Source of the DNA: Clostridia bacterium
Lineage (GTDB): Bacteria > Bacillota > Clostridia > Oscillospirales > CAG-272
Assembly: GCA_017936565.1 (NCBI GenBank)
Contig: JAGBFG010000044.1
Span: 1-33,766 of the forward strand
Direction: 5' to 3'
DNA length: 33,766 nt
Part shown: piece by piece, positions 22,943 through 31,492 of the stretch
Layout: every line of letters begins with the position of its first letter
Position numbering within the stretch: the first letter of the stretch is position 1
Translations under genes and position numbers: made by a program
The notes under the pieces: generated by a model
Seen by the model: the letters and a program-made list of their open reading frames with translations, nothing else
What the model was told of the DNA's origin: nothing
Databases searched by the model: none

Positions 22943-24151
22943 TTACGCCGCCTTTGGCTGTGCTTGATTTTGTGACGCATTCAGCATATTCTCAATAAAT
23001 ATTCCGTATCCTGTGGTAGGGTCGTTGATCATAACGTGAGTAACTGCACCGACGAGCTTGCCGTTCTGGATTATGGGGGAGCCGGACATTCCCTGCACGA
23101 TACCGCCTGTTTTTTCAAGCAGCGCTTTATCGGTGATGTGAACGACAAAGGATTTCGTTTTGCTTTGGCTGCGGATATCCTTGATTTCAATTTCGTATTC
23201 CTTGACCTCTTCGCCGTCAAGAGAGCAGCGCAAAACCGCCTTTCCCTCTTTGACCTCTTCGGGCGTTGCGACGGGGATGGGAGTGCTATCCGGGCATTCG
23301 CTGAAAACGCCAAAGACACCGCAATCGGTATTGCCAATGACGGCACCCTTTTTCGCGCCGCAAAGATACCCGCGCAGCTCTCCGGGAGTCCCTGCTGTTC
23401 CTTTGTGAATGCTGTGAATTTTCACGCCCGTGACCGTTCCTCGCGACAAAGGAACGAGAGCCCCCGTTTCACTGTCACAGATGCCGTGTCCCAATGCGCC
23501 GAACTCGCCGGTTTTCGGCACGATATAGGTGACAGTTCCAATGCCGGACGTAGTATCCTTCACCCAAAGGCCTGCTTTGTTTTTTCCGTCCTCGTCGGAT
23601 TTGACAAGGGTAACCGTGAAGGTCATTTCCTTATCGCCGCGGCGGCAAACCAAAACTGCCTTATCCGTTGCTTCCTCTAATAGCTTTGCCACCTCCACGG
23701 CGGAATGCACCTTTACACCGTTAACGGAAAGCAGCACGTCCTTCACCTGTATGCCCGCTTCCGCGGCAGGATTTTTCTTCACTCCGCCCGAAGAGACCTC
23801 TGAAATACCTACGATTAAGACACCGTCCGTTAATACCTTAACCCCAAACGTTTGCCCGCCTGGAATGAGTGAGAGATTATGATATTCCTTTACTTCTATT
23901 TTCTTTAACTGTATAACACCGAACAGCTTTGCTGAAACAGTAGAAACGGAAAACGCTTCATTTTCGCTGACCGTTTGCTTGCCCGACAACGCCACACAGG
24001 GATAAGAGGGGAGCGCGTCTTCCCTTACCAAAGTCATTTGGTTCGGCAAGGAAATCTCCGCTATTCCCACCCCCAAAAGAAACGCTAATATGAGGCATCC
24101 TATAAGGGATGCCGTTATTTTTATGATTTTTTTGCCCATTTTTCCGACCAA
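22943..24151 (-). CDS. spoIVB: SpoIVB peptidase (stage IV sporulation protein B)
   Basis: A 402-residue serine protease (family S55) that, in the forespore, signals activation of the mother-cell factor SigK. Residues 8-30 are a membrane anchor. Residues 96-185 are a PDZ domain (GGQTFGVKVLTDGVLIVG, then PAAEAGIQVKDVLLSVNGVKV). The protease domain follows, with His222 in FGALGHGICD and the serine in GMSGSPI (residues 355-360), then THVMINDPTTGYGIFIENML. The nominal start is TTG 24151; ATG 24139 is an alternative, and neither has ideal ribosome-binding spacing. In most relatives spo0A follows spoIVB; here a metabolic cassette follows instead, and a truncated second 3' end lies beyond it at 16702-16845. 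Confidence 0.93.
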   Translation of the reverse strand: MVGKMGKKIIKITASLIGCLILAFLLGVGIAEISLPNQMTLVREDALPSYPCVALSGKQTVSENEAFSVSTVSAKLFGVIQLKKIEVKEYHNLSLIPGGQTFGVKVLTDGVLIVGISEVSSGGVKKNPAAEAGIQVKDVLLSVNGVKVHSAVEVAKLLEEATDKAVLVCRRGDKEMTFTVTLVKSDEDGKNKAGLWVKDTTSGIGTVTYIVPKTGEFGALGHGICDSETGALVPLSRGTVTGVKIHSIHKGTAGTPGELRGYLCGAKKGAVIGNTDCGVFGVFSECPDSTPIPVATPEEVKEGKAVLRCSLDGEEVKEYEIEIKDIRSQSKTKSFVVHITDKALLEKTGGIVQGMSGSPIIQNGKLVGAVTHVMINDPTTGYGIFIENMLNASQNQAQPKAA

Positions 24152-24281
24152 TCTTTCCTTGTTTTCGCCTTTTTATTTCAAACTGATACTAATTTGTGCA
24201 AGGAAGACTTTTTTTATAACCGCAAAACGCAATTCTTCTCTTCCTTTTTTTGTTTGGCGAAAAAATGGATGTGACGGATTT

Positions 24282-24593
24282 TTATGGTGTCAGACAATCT
24301 ACGTAAATATCATATAAGGAAAGCGGCGTGACGCGATGGCGGCAAAGAAATTGCAAAAATGCTTCGGCAAAATCCTTCTTATCCGTCAAGGCGGGAATAG
24401 AAGCTTCTCTTTTGACATCGCCCCTTTGAAGCGACACGGAAATATGATAAAGCTTCTTGCCTTCCTTACATTCTCCCTCGTAAAGCTCCTTTGCCAAGGG
24501 CGAAGAATGCGCCTCGCTTTCCTGCAACAGATACGTAAGGACGGTGTTATCCCATTGGCTCTTCAAAACTTGAATGGTTTTGGTTTGTTCCAT
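24282..24593 (-). CDS. Small conserved protein, DUF6514-like
   Basis: A protein of 103 or 104 residues. The C-terminal part, LYHISVSLQRGDVKREASIPALTDKKDFAEAFLQFLCRHRVTPLSLYDIYVDCL, has the layout of DUF6514: a short beta pair, then a helix and a closing LYD-x-x-x-D-x-L segment. The function of that family is unknown. The N-terminal 45 residues are charged and helical. It starts ATG ATG after AGGAAGGA; either Met could be used. It stands alone between spoIVB and glnS, and no clear promoter was found. Family assignment is from memory of the pattern and moderately sure. Confidence 0.55.
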   Translation of the reverse strand: MEQTKTIQVLKSQWDNTVLTYLLQESEAHSSPLAKELYEGECKEGKKLYHISVSLQRGDVKREASIPALTDKKDFAEAFLQFLCRHRVTPLSLYDIYVDCLTP

Positions 24594-24596
24594 CAT

Positions 24597-24890
24597 ATTT
24601 TCCTTCCTCTCTTTTACTTATTTTCAGTATAACGACGGGAAAGAGAGGCGCACGATTGCATTTTCGACCTTATTTTGAAATTTTCGGGAAAAAGCGAGTC
24701 GTTTTTGGTCGTTTTCGATGATATTTTGCGGAAATTTCAGTAAAAAAGGCGAACAAGACAGGCAAAGAAAAAAGGGGGGTTTTGCCTGCATAATTGCAAA
24801 AACAACCTTATTTTGCCCTGAAAAAAGAAAAATAGCCATCTTTTTTCAAGAGGAGCGACCAATATTTTATAAATATGAAAAAAACACAAA
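24597..24890. other. Intergenic region without recognised genes
   Basis: About 290 bases between the DUF6514-like gene and the glnS terminator, rich in A and T runs. I see no convincing reading frame, RNA gene or repeat. TATACT near 24630 on the minus strand may be a -10 for the DUF6514-like gene, but no matching -35 was found. Confidence 0.4.
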
Positions 24891-24938
24891 AAAGAAAGGG
24901 CGGCAAACGACAGACTTTTGTCATTTACAGCCCTTTTT
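24891..24938 (-). terminator. Terminator of glnS
   Basis: On the minus strand AAAGGGC pairs with GCCCTTT, and inside it GTAAATGACA pairs with TGTCGTTTGC (two G-U). CTTTTTT follows. It begins ten bases after the glnS stop codon. Confidence 0.85.
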
Positions 24939-24947
24939 AACTGATTT

Positions 24948-26603
24948 TTATTTCTTTTGAGGATAAGAATCCTTCAAGCCGACAATGCGGTTATAGGTAT
25001 TGGCGTATTTAGAATCCTTTATGAAATAGCCAACACGGACAAACTGGAAGCGCTCGCCCTCTTTGACATCCTGCATAGAGGCTTCAAGCTTGGCGTTTTC
25101 CAATTTTTTCACGGAATCAAGATTGAGGTAATCGCCGTAGGTCTTGCCCTCGGGAATATCTGCCACGTTTTCCAAGGTGAAAAGATGATCATAGAGCATA
25201 ACGGAAGCATCGACGGCGTGCGAAGCGGAAAGCCAATGAATCGTTCCCTTGATTTTTCTGCCGTCGGCAGGCATTCCGTTTCCTGTTTCAAGGTCACAGG
25301 TGCAACGGATTTCACGGATAGAGCCGTCCTCGTTTTTCACAAGCTCCTCAAAGCGAATGATATAGGCACCCATCAAGCGAACCTCACCACCCGGCTTCAA
25401 GCGGAAGAACTTAGGCGGCGGAACCTCGGCAAAGTCATCCGCGTCGATATAAAGCTCGCGCGTGAAGGCGACCTTTCGCGTTCCCATTTCGGGATGCTGG
25501 GGGTGGTTAGGCAGGTCAAAATACTCTACCTTATCGGCAGGGAAATTGGTGATAACCACACGGATGGGGTTAAGGACTGCTATGCGTCTATAAGCCGTTT
25601 CGTTCAGCTCCTCGCGGATGCAATGCTCCAAAAGCTCGATATCCACCACGCTATACGCCTTGGCAATGCCCGCTCTTGCAACAAAATCGAAAATAGAGGC
25701 GGGGGTATAGCCGCGGCGGCGCAAGCCGCAAATAGTGGGCATACGGGGGTCATCCCATCCGTCCACCAAGCCCGTTTCCACCAGCTGACGCAGATAACGC
25801 TTGCTCATAACCGTATGGGTGACATTCAAGCGGGCAAATTCTCTTTGCTTGGGCTTTGCCTCGAAGCCGATGTTTTCAATGACCCAATCATAGAGAGGAC
25901 GGTGGTTTTCAAATTCAATGGAGCAAAGAGAGTGAGTAATACCCTCTAAGGCGTCCTGAATGGGATGGGCATAGTCGTAAAGGGGGTAGATGCACCATTT
26001 ATCCCCTTGTCTGTGGTGCGAGGTATGCACAATGCGGTAGATAGCGGGGTCACGCAGATTGATATTGGGCGATGCCATATCAATTTTGGCGCGAAGCGTC
26101 TTTGCCCCGTCGGGAAACTCGCCGTTTTTCATTCTTTCAAACAAATCAAGGTTCTCTTCCACGCTTCTGTCGCGCCAGGGGCTGTTTTTGCCGGGCTCTG
26201 TCAAGGTACCTCTGTATTCCTTCATTTCCTCGGCAGACAGGTCACATACATACGCCTTGCCCTCTTTTATGAGCTTAACGGCGAAGGCATAGCAATCGTC
26301 AAAATAGTCGGAGCCGTAATAAACGCCGCCCGTGGGCGCCGCGCCAAGCCATTCCAAATCTCTATAAATAGACTCTACGTACTCATTGTCTTCCTTTGCG
26401 GGATTGGTATCGTCATACCGCAAATTGAAAAGACCGCCGTATTTTTTTGCCGTTCCCGCATTGATCCAGATAGCCTTTGCGCTTCCGATATGCAAATAGC
26501 CGTTGGGCTCAGGGGGAAAACGGGTGTGAATTTTCAAAGAAGGATTTTTTTCCAAATCCGCATCAATTTCTTCATGAATAAAATTGGACTTGATTTCTTC
26601 CAT
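24948..26603 (-). CDS. glnS: Glutaminyl-tRNA synthetase
   Basis: A 551-residue class I aminoacyl-tRNA synthetase charging tRNA-Gln. RFPPEPNGYLHIGSAKAI contains the HIGH motif (HIGS) and the PEPNG signature of GlnRS; THTVMSKRYLRQLV is the KMSKS equivalent (VMSKR). The catalytic core ends near residue 340 and the C-terminal beta-barrel anticodon-binding domains follow (KVEYFDLPNHPQHPEMGTRKV, EVRLMGAYIIRFEEL). Length and motifs are those of bacterial GlnRS, not GluRS. Start ATG 26603 lies nine bases after AAAGGA; an earlier ATG (26621) overlaps that site. The upstream MBL hydrolase is 36 bases away in the same direction. Many Firmicutes instead make Gln-tRNA by GatCAB. Confidence 0.97.
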   Translation of the reverse strand: MEEIKSNFIHEEIDADLEKNPSLKIHTRFPPEPNGYLHIGSAKAIWINAGTAKKYGGLFNLRYDDTNPAKEDNEYVESIYRDLEWLGAAPTGGVYYGSDYFDDCYAFAVKLIKEGKAYVCDLSAEEMKEYRGTLTEPGKNSPWRDRSVEENLDLFERMKNGEFPDGAKTLRAKIDMASPNINLRDPAIYRIVHTSHHRQGDKWCIYPLYDYAHPIQDALEGITHSLCSIEFENHRPLYDWVIENIGFEAKPKQREFARLNVTHTVMSKRYLRQLVETGLVDGWDDPRMPTICGLRRRGYTPASIFDFVARAGIAKAYSVVDIELLEHCIREELNETAYRRIAVLNPIRVVITNFPADKVEYFDLPNHPQHPEMGTRKVAFTRELYIDADDFAEVPPPKFFRLKPGGEVRLMGAYIIRFEELVKNEDGSIREIRCTCDLETGNGMPADGRKIKGTIHWLSASHAVDASVMLYDHLFTLENVADIPEGKTYGDYLNLDSVKKLENAKLEASMQDVKEGERFQFVRVGYFIKDSKYANTYNRIVGLKDSYPQKK

Positions 26604-26639
26604 TTTGTTGTATCCTTTCATGCAAGTGCTTGCGTTGTT

Positions 26640-27251
26640 TTACATTCTTCTATACTGTTTTTCTTGGGTATAACGGCCTTCTCTGCCGTGCCCCGCATAG
26701 ATGCGGTATTCTCCCTGCCGAGAGAAAAAGCGGGAAAGAGAGTCGGCAAGCGCCGCTTTTTCCCCTCCGTAGAGGTCATATCTTCCGTAGCCGCCGTCGG
26801 CAAACACCGTGTCGCCCGTTATGACAAAATCCTCGCCCCAAAGAACGATAGAGCCCTTCGTGTGCCCCGGGGTGTGCATCACCGTTAAGGCTTCGTTGCC
26901 AACTGTGAGCGTCTCGCCGTCCTTCAAAAGCCTATCTGCCTTGAAGGGAAAGGAAAGAGAGAAGCCAAAGAAAAGAGAGCCGTTTTTTGCGGGGGAAGAA
27001 AGAAGCTCCTCGTCCTTTTCGGCAAGGCAGAGCGGAAGAGAGAGCGCTTTCCATTCCGCGAGCGCTTCTATGTGGTCAAAATGCCCGTGGGTCAGGACGA
27101 TACCGCGCAAGACGGTTTTTTTCGTCAATGTCGGCAGAACCTCGGCAGGCTTTGCCGATGGGTCGATGACCAAGGCGTTTTCTTCCTTGTCGTCCATAAC
27201 GATATACGTATTGGCGCCGAAGCACCCACCCTTGAAAGACAAGACCTTCAT
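26640..27251 (-). CDS. Metallo-beta-lactamase-fold hydrolase (glyoxalase II-like)
   Basis: A 203-residue MBL-fold protein. The metal ligands are THGHFDH (HxHxDH) at about residue 56, the His in HTPGHTKGS, the Asp in VITGDTVFADGGYGR and the final His in IYAGHGREG. The opening GCFGANTYIVMDDKEENALVIDP is typical of the small glyoxalase-II-like hydrolases common in Firmicutes. Thioester hydrolysis is a guess. Start ATG 27251 is six bases after GGAAGGA; the longer frame adds an unlikely N-terminus. Probably co-transcribed with glnS from the promoter at 27321-27349. Confidence 0.9.
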   Translation of the reverse strand: MKVLSFKGGCFGANTYIVMDDKEENALVIDPSAKPAEVLPTLTKKTVLRGIVLTHGHFDHIEALAEWKALSLPLCLAEKDEELLSSPAKNGSLFFGFSLSFPFKADRLLKDGETLTVGNEALTVMHTPGHTKGSIVLWGEDFVITGDTVFADGGYGRYDLYGGEKAALADSLSRFFSRQGEYRIYAGHGREGRYTQEKQYRRM

Positions 27252-27320
27252 TTTCATTCCTTCCGACAGGAAAGAAAGCCTTTTTCCCATCTGCTTTTCT
27301 TCTTTTGGATAACTTATCAT

Positions 27321-27349
27321 ATTTTAACACAAAAAAAACAAAATGTCTA
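27321..27349 (-). promoter_or_regulatory. Promoter of the MBL hydrolase-glnS operon
   Basis: On the minus strand TAGACA (27344-27349) and TAAAAT (27321-27326) are 17 bases apart. Confidence 0.65.
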
Positions 27350-27438
27350 CCGTTTTGGGCGTTTTTTTTCAAAAAAACTAAAAATCGGCGTTTTTTACGG
27401 GAAGAATTGATTTTTTCTGTTTTTCATAGGAAAAGGGG

Positions 27439-27467
27439 TTGCAAAAAAGCGGAAAATGATATATAAT
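27439..27467 (+). promoter_or_regulatory. Promoter of the upp operon
   Basis: TTGCAA (27439-27444) and TATAAT (27462-27467) are separated by 17 bases, about 70 bases before the upp start codon. Confidence 0.75.
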
Positions 27468-27538
27468 AGCAGTTGAACAAAACTCCGTTTCTTTGGCAGG
27501 AAGCAGAGGCAGAAAATATGCCGTAAAGGAATAAGCTT

Positions 27539-28168
27539 ATGAGTACCTTTCATTTGATCGATCATCCTTTGATTCAGCACAAACTGACCATTATGCGTCA
27601 AAAGAACACTCACTCCAATGATTTCCGTATGCTTTTGAACGAAATTTCGATGCTCATGGGCTATGAGGTCACCCGTGATCTTCCTCTGCGTCAAATTGAA
27701 ATTGAGACGCCCATAAAGAAAACCAAAATGAGCACCATCGCAGGCAAAAAGCTGGCTATCGTTCCCATTTTGCGCGCAGGGCTCGGTATGGTTGACGGGC
27801 TTTTGAATCTGGTACCTGTGGCGCGTGTCGGTCACATCGGTATGTACCGTGATCCTGACACCCATTTGCCTGTGGAATATTACTGCAAGCTTCCTGCGGA
27901 CGTCAGCAACCGCCTTGTCATTCTGGTTGACCCGATGTTAGCCACCGGTGGCTCCGCCTCTGACGCATTGACGCTTTTGAAGCAAAAGGGCTGCCGCAAC
28001 ATTCGCTTCATGTGCCTGGTTGCCGCTCCCGAGGGGGTTGCGAAGGTGCAGGCTGACCATCCCGACGTTGATATTTTCTGCGCCGCCTTGGACGAGTGCT
28101 TGAACGAGCACGCGTATATCGTTCCCGGTCTTGGCGATGCGGGTGACCGCATATTCGGCACGAAATAA
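27539..28168 (+). CDS. upp: Uracil phosphoribosyltransferase
   Basis: A 209-residue enzyme that makes UMP from uracil and PRPP in pyrimidine salvage. It begins [19 protein letters not shown], the strongly conserved family start. The PRPP loop is [18 protein letters not shown] and the uracil-binding end is [18 protein letters not shown]. The length is exactly that of bacterial Upp. AAAGGA lies upstream of the ATG with normal spacing, and a promoter lies at 27439-27467. It heads a tightly packed run of five genes (rluA-type, lnt, ABC ATPase, ABC permease), each touching or overlapping the next. Confidence 0.97.
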   Translation: MSTFHLIDHPLIQHKLTIMRQKNTHSNDFRMLLNEISMLMGYEVTRDLPLRQIEIETPIKKTKMSTIAGKKLAIVPILRAGLGMVDGLLNLVPVARVGHIGMYRDPDTHLPVEYYCKLPADVSNRLVILVDPMLATGGSASDALTLLKQKGCRNIRFMCLVAAPEGVAKVQADHPDVDIFCAALDECLNEHAYIVPGLGDAGDRIFGTK

Positions 28169-28170
28169 CG

Positions 28171-29160
28171 ATGCATGAGATAAAAATAGGGAAAAATGAC
28201 AGCGGACAGCGCTTAGACAAGTTTATTATCAAGGCTCTGCCCGCCTTGCCCATTTCCCTTTTATACAAATCCGTCCGCACAAAGAAAATCAAAATAAATC
28301 GCCACCGCGCCGACATCAAGCAGATATTGAACGAGGGGGATACTTTGCAATTTTTCTTGGCGGACGAATTTTTTTCTGCCTCTGCCGCTTCTAAGGAAAA
28401 GGGGCTTGGCAATATTCGGGTAAATCTCGATATCGTATACGAGGACGAGAATATTTTGCTGATAAACAAAAGACCCGGTATTTCCGTTCACGAGGACGAC
28501 AGTAAAACGGGCGACACCCTGCTTTTGCATATACAGGCGTATTTGTATCAAAAGGGGGAGTATCATCCCGAAGAGGAGCAATCCTTTGCGCCATCTCTTT
28601 GCAATCGCATTGACCGCAACACAGGCGGTATTGTCATTGCTGCCAAAAATGCCGCGGCTTTGCGGGATATGAATGCCCGCATAAAGGAAAGGCGCGTGAA
28701 AAAATATTATTTATGCGTCATCAAGGGTACACCCTCCTCCAAGGAGGCACTCTTAGAGGGCTTTCTGCGAAAGGACGCGAAAACCAACACGGTCAAAATT
28801 TTTGACGCTCCGCAAAGGGACGCCAAGAAAATTATGACGCGTTACCGCGTGCTTAAAACCAACGGCGCCTACTCTCTTTTAGAGGTGGAGCTTTTGACGG
28901 GGCGCACGCATCAAATCCGGGCGCATTTAGCCCATATAGGCTTTCCTCTTTTGGGCGACGGCAAATATGGAGAAAACAAGAGCGAAAAGGCAAAGGGATA
29001 TAAATTCCAAGCGCTTTGGTCTTATCGCTTGGGCTTTGTCGAGGGGCAAGAGGATTTATTTTCCTATTTAGACGGAAAAGAGTTTTCCGTTCCCTTGGAT
29101 AAAATTTATTTTGTGGAAGAGCTGTTTGGCAATTTCAAAGAAGGAACGCAAAAAAGATGA
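28171..29160 (+). CDS. RluA-family RNA pseudouridine synthase
   Basis: A 329-residue enzyme that converts uridines to pseudouridine in rRNA or tRNA. Residues 11-65 are an S4 RNA-binding domain (SGQRLDKFIIKALPALPIS through RTKKIKINRHRADIKQIL). The catalytic domain starts near residue 88 with VYEDENILLINKRPGISVH, has the catalytic Asp in NRIDRNTGGIVI (family HRLDxxTSG) and ends with LLTGRTHQIRAHLAHIGFPLLGDGKYG. The conserved His of HRLD is Asn here, a tolerated change in some members. It starts two bases after the upp stop and overlaps lnt by four bases. Which RNA site it modifies cannot be told. Confidence 0.93.
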   Translation: MHEIKIGKNDSGQRLDKFIIKALPALPISLLYKSVRTKKIKINRHRADIKQILNEGDTLQFFLADEFFSASAASKEKGLGNIRVNLDIVYEDENILLINKRPGISVHEDDSKTGDTLLLHIQAYLYQKGEYHPEEEQSFAPSLCNRIDRNTGGIVIAAKNAAALRDMNARIKERRVKKYYLCVIKGTPSSKEALLEGFLRKDAKTNTVKIFDAPQRDAKKIMTRYRVLKTNGAYSLLEVELLTGRTHQIRAHLAHIGFPLLGDGKYGENKSEKAKGYKFQALWSYRLGFVEGQEDLFSYLDGKEFSVPLDKIYFVEELFGNFKEGTQKR

Positions 29161-30794
29161 AAACGGTTAAAAGGAAGACTTTTTACAGGGGACTTCTCTT
29201 GTTTTTCGGGGGAATGCTTGGCGCTTTGCCCGTGGTTTTTTCTCCGTTTTCTCTGTCTGTTTTTGTGGTCCTTTCTCCTTTTTGCTACTATTTGCTCAAA
29301 AAGATGAGAGAGGGGTGCCGACTGCTGGCGCTGTATCTCTCCTGTCTTATCTATTTTCAAGGGTATTTTATGCTGGCGTTTTCCTTTTTTACGTCAATGT
29401 ATCCCTTGGATTTCGCGGGGCTCTCGAAGATAGCTTCCTTGGCGGTTGTCCTTGTCGCTATGGTTCTGCTCCCTTTTGCCTTATCCTCTATTTTTTCTCT
29501 TATGGGTGTGGCGCTTGGGCTTTTCGCCCGCTTTGTGCCAAGGGGGATTCCCTTGCTGCACGCGCTTGCCCTTGCTTCGCTTTGGACGGTGTTTTCTTAC
29601 GTTCAGAACCTCGGTTGGTTTGGCGTTCCCTTCGCGCCCATTTCCTTAGCGCTGACGCCGCACCCCGTTCTGATACAGTCGGCTTCCCTCTTTGGGCATT
29701 ATTTTTTGATTTTCCTCATTGTCCTTTGCAATTCCCTTTTGGCAGAGGCTGTGTTTTATTTGCGCCGTTGCCAAGACAAGGGAGCGCTTCTCTCCTTGTG
29801 CTTGATTTTGGGCATTCTTTTGGGGCAGTTTTCCTTTGGGGCCTTGCGCTTATCCCTCACACCTTCAAGGGAAGAGGTGAAAATTGCTGTTTTACAAGGC
29901 AACGTTTCCTCTATGGAAGCGGATATTTCCCAGAGCGAAAATATGCTTTTCCGCTTCGCCTCGCAAGCGAGAAAGGCAGCGAATGCGGATGATGGTATTG
30001 ATTTGATGCTTTGGGCAGAGGCGGCTTACCTTGGCACGATGGAAGACGCGGCATACGTCCAAGCCTATCTTGGTGCTCTTGCCAAGGAAACGGGGACGAT
30101 ACAGGTTGTCGGCTCCTATGGGCTTCACCCCGACAGCCAAGGGGAAGAGCGCTTTTACAACTCATTATTCGTGTTTTACCCTGATGGCAGTATGAGCCAA
30201 GAGGTATACGACAAGCGCCGCCCTGTTCCGTTTGGAGAATATTTACCCTGGACTTCCTTTTTCAAGGCTGTCATTCCCCCCTTGGCAGAGATCAATATGC
30301 TCTCCCGCGACATTCAAGCGGGAGAGACCCCTTCTCTTTTCTCCTTGCCCTTCGGAAAGGCAGGGGGGCTTATCTGCTTTGATTCTTTATACCCTGCCTT
30401 ATCAAGAGAGAGCGCAAGGGAAGGCGCTGAAATTTTCCTTTTAGCGACCAACGACTCGTGGTTTGACGGCAGCTTTGCCAAGGACGTTCATTTTGCGCAC
30501 GCCATTATGCGCAGCGTAGAATGCGGCAGGGCCACCGCCCGCGCGGGCAACACGGGGATTTCGGGCTTTATTGATGCTTACGGCAGAACAAAGGCAAGAA
30601 CCCTGCCCGACATACAAGCCCACCTCATAGACACCCTTCCTCTTTCCAACACACAAACCGTATATACGAGAATAGGTGACTGCTTTGTTCTTCTTGCTCT
30701 GCTTTATTCTCTTTCTCTTCCCCTTTGTTTTTTTCTTACAAGCAAATACAAAAATAAACGGCGTAAGCCGCAAAAGAAAGGAACCCTTGTATGA
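29157..30794 (+). CDS. lnt: Apolipoprotein N-acyltransferase
   Basis: A 545-residue membrane enzyme of the Lnt type that transfers an acyl chain to the N-terminal Cys of lipoproteins. The N-terminal 230 residues hold about seven hydrophobic segments. The nitrilase-like domain (residues 240-500) has the catalytic triad: Glu in DLMLWAEAA, Lys in EVYDKRRPVPFGEYLPW and Cys in GGLICFDSLYP. NDSWFDGSFAKDVHFAHAIMRSVECGRATARAGNTGISGFID is the expected following block. A final hydrophobic segment precedes the basic tail. The start overlaps the pseudouridine synthase stop by four bases. Lnt is classical for Gram-negatives and less expected in Firmicutes; the triad makes the assignment firm. Confidence 0.9.
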   Translation: MKTVKRKTFYRGLLLFFGGMLGALPVVFSPFSLSVFVVLSPFCYYLLKKMREGCRLLALYLSCLIYFQGYFMLAFSFFTSMYPLDFAGLSKIASLAVVLVAMVLLPFALSSIFSLMGVALGLFARFVPRGIPLLHALALASLWTVFSYVQNLGWFGVPFAPISLALTPHPVLIQSASLFGHYFLIFLIVLCNSLLAEAVFYLRRCQDKGALLSLCLILGILLGQFSFGALRLSLTPSREEVKIAVLQGNVSSMEADISQSENMLFRFASQARKAANADDGIDLMLWAEAAYLGTMEDAAYVQAYLGALAKETGTIQVVGSYGLHPDSQGEERFYNSLFVFYPDGSMSQEVYDKRRPVPFGEYLPWTSFFKAVIPPLAEINMLSRDIQAGETPSLFSLPFGKAGGLICFDSLYPALSRESAREGAEIFLLATNDSWFDGSFAKDVHFAHAIMRSVECGRATARAGNTGISGFIDAYGRTKARTLPDIQAHLIDTLPLSNTQTVYTRIGDCFVLLALLYSLSLPLCFFLTSKYKNKRRKPQKKGTLV

Positions 30795-31492
30795 ATTTTC
30801 CCCCTATTTTAGAATGCAAAAATTTAGGGAAGCGGTACGAAGCGCCCGTTTTTGACCGTTTCAACCTTTCTCTTCCCTGCGGAAAAATCATTGGTCTTTT
30901 AGGACCGAACGGAAGCGGAAAAACCACCCTGATTAAGTTAGCGGCAGGGCTTCTGACGGCGGATAGCGGTGAAATTCTCATAGGCGGCATACGTCCCTGC
31001 GAAAAAAGCAAGGGGATTGTTTCGTATTTGCCTGAGCGCAACTCTCTGCCTGAATGGATGAACACAGAAGAGCTGATTGCCTTTTTTTGCGAATTCTTTT
31101 CGGATTTTGACGCAAGCCGCGCCCAAGAAATGATACGGGATTTACAAATTAACCCGAAGGCGCGCATCAAAACGCTCTCAAAGGGCACCAAGGAAAAGGT
31201 ACAGTTGATTATGGTGATGTCCCGAAACGCAAGACTGTATCTTTTAGATGAGCCGATAGGCGGCGTTGACCCTGCCACGAGGGACTACATTTTAAGAACC
31301 ATTATCAAAAACTATCAGCCCACCTCCACCATTCTGCTTTCCACTCATCTGATTGCCGACGTTGAGCCTGTTTTGGACGATTTTCTCTTTTTGAAGAATG
31401 GAAAAATTGTCCGTTCGGGCAACGTGAAGGAATTTTGCACGGTGCAGGAATGCACGCTGGATGAAGCTTTCAGGAGGGAATTCAGATGTTAA
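30791..31492 (+). CDS. ABC transporter ATP-binding protein
   Basis: A 233-residue ATPase. Walker A is GLLGPNGSGKTTLIK (about residues 35-49), the signature is LSKGTKEKVQL and Walker B is LYLLDEPIGGVDP, followed by the H-loop in LLSTHLIADVE. The variant signature LSKGxxxK and the short length are those of ABC-2-type exporters (YtrB- or BcrA-like). It overlaps lnt by four bases and the permease by seven, so ATPase and permease are translationally coupled. The substrate is unknown. Confidence 0.93.
   Translation: MNFPPILECKNLGKRYEAPVFDRFNLSLPCGKIIGLLGPNGSGKTTLIKLAAGLLTADSGEILIGGIRPCEKSKGIVSYLPERNSLPEWMNTEELIAFFCEFFSDFDASRAQEMIRDLQINPKARIKTLSKGTKEKVQLIMVMSRNARLYLLDEPIGGVDPATRDYILRTIIKNYQPTSTILLSTHLIADVEPVLDDFLFLKNGKIVRSGNVKEFCTVQECTLDEAFRREFRC

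Noticed and set aside
24957-25949. A 330-codon open frame on the plus strand, and another at 25965-26888
   Set aside because: Both lie antisense to glnS and the MBL hydrolase gene and are explained by codon bias of those genes.
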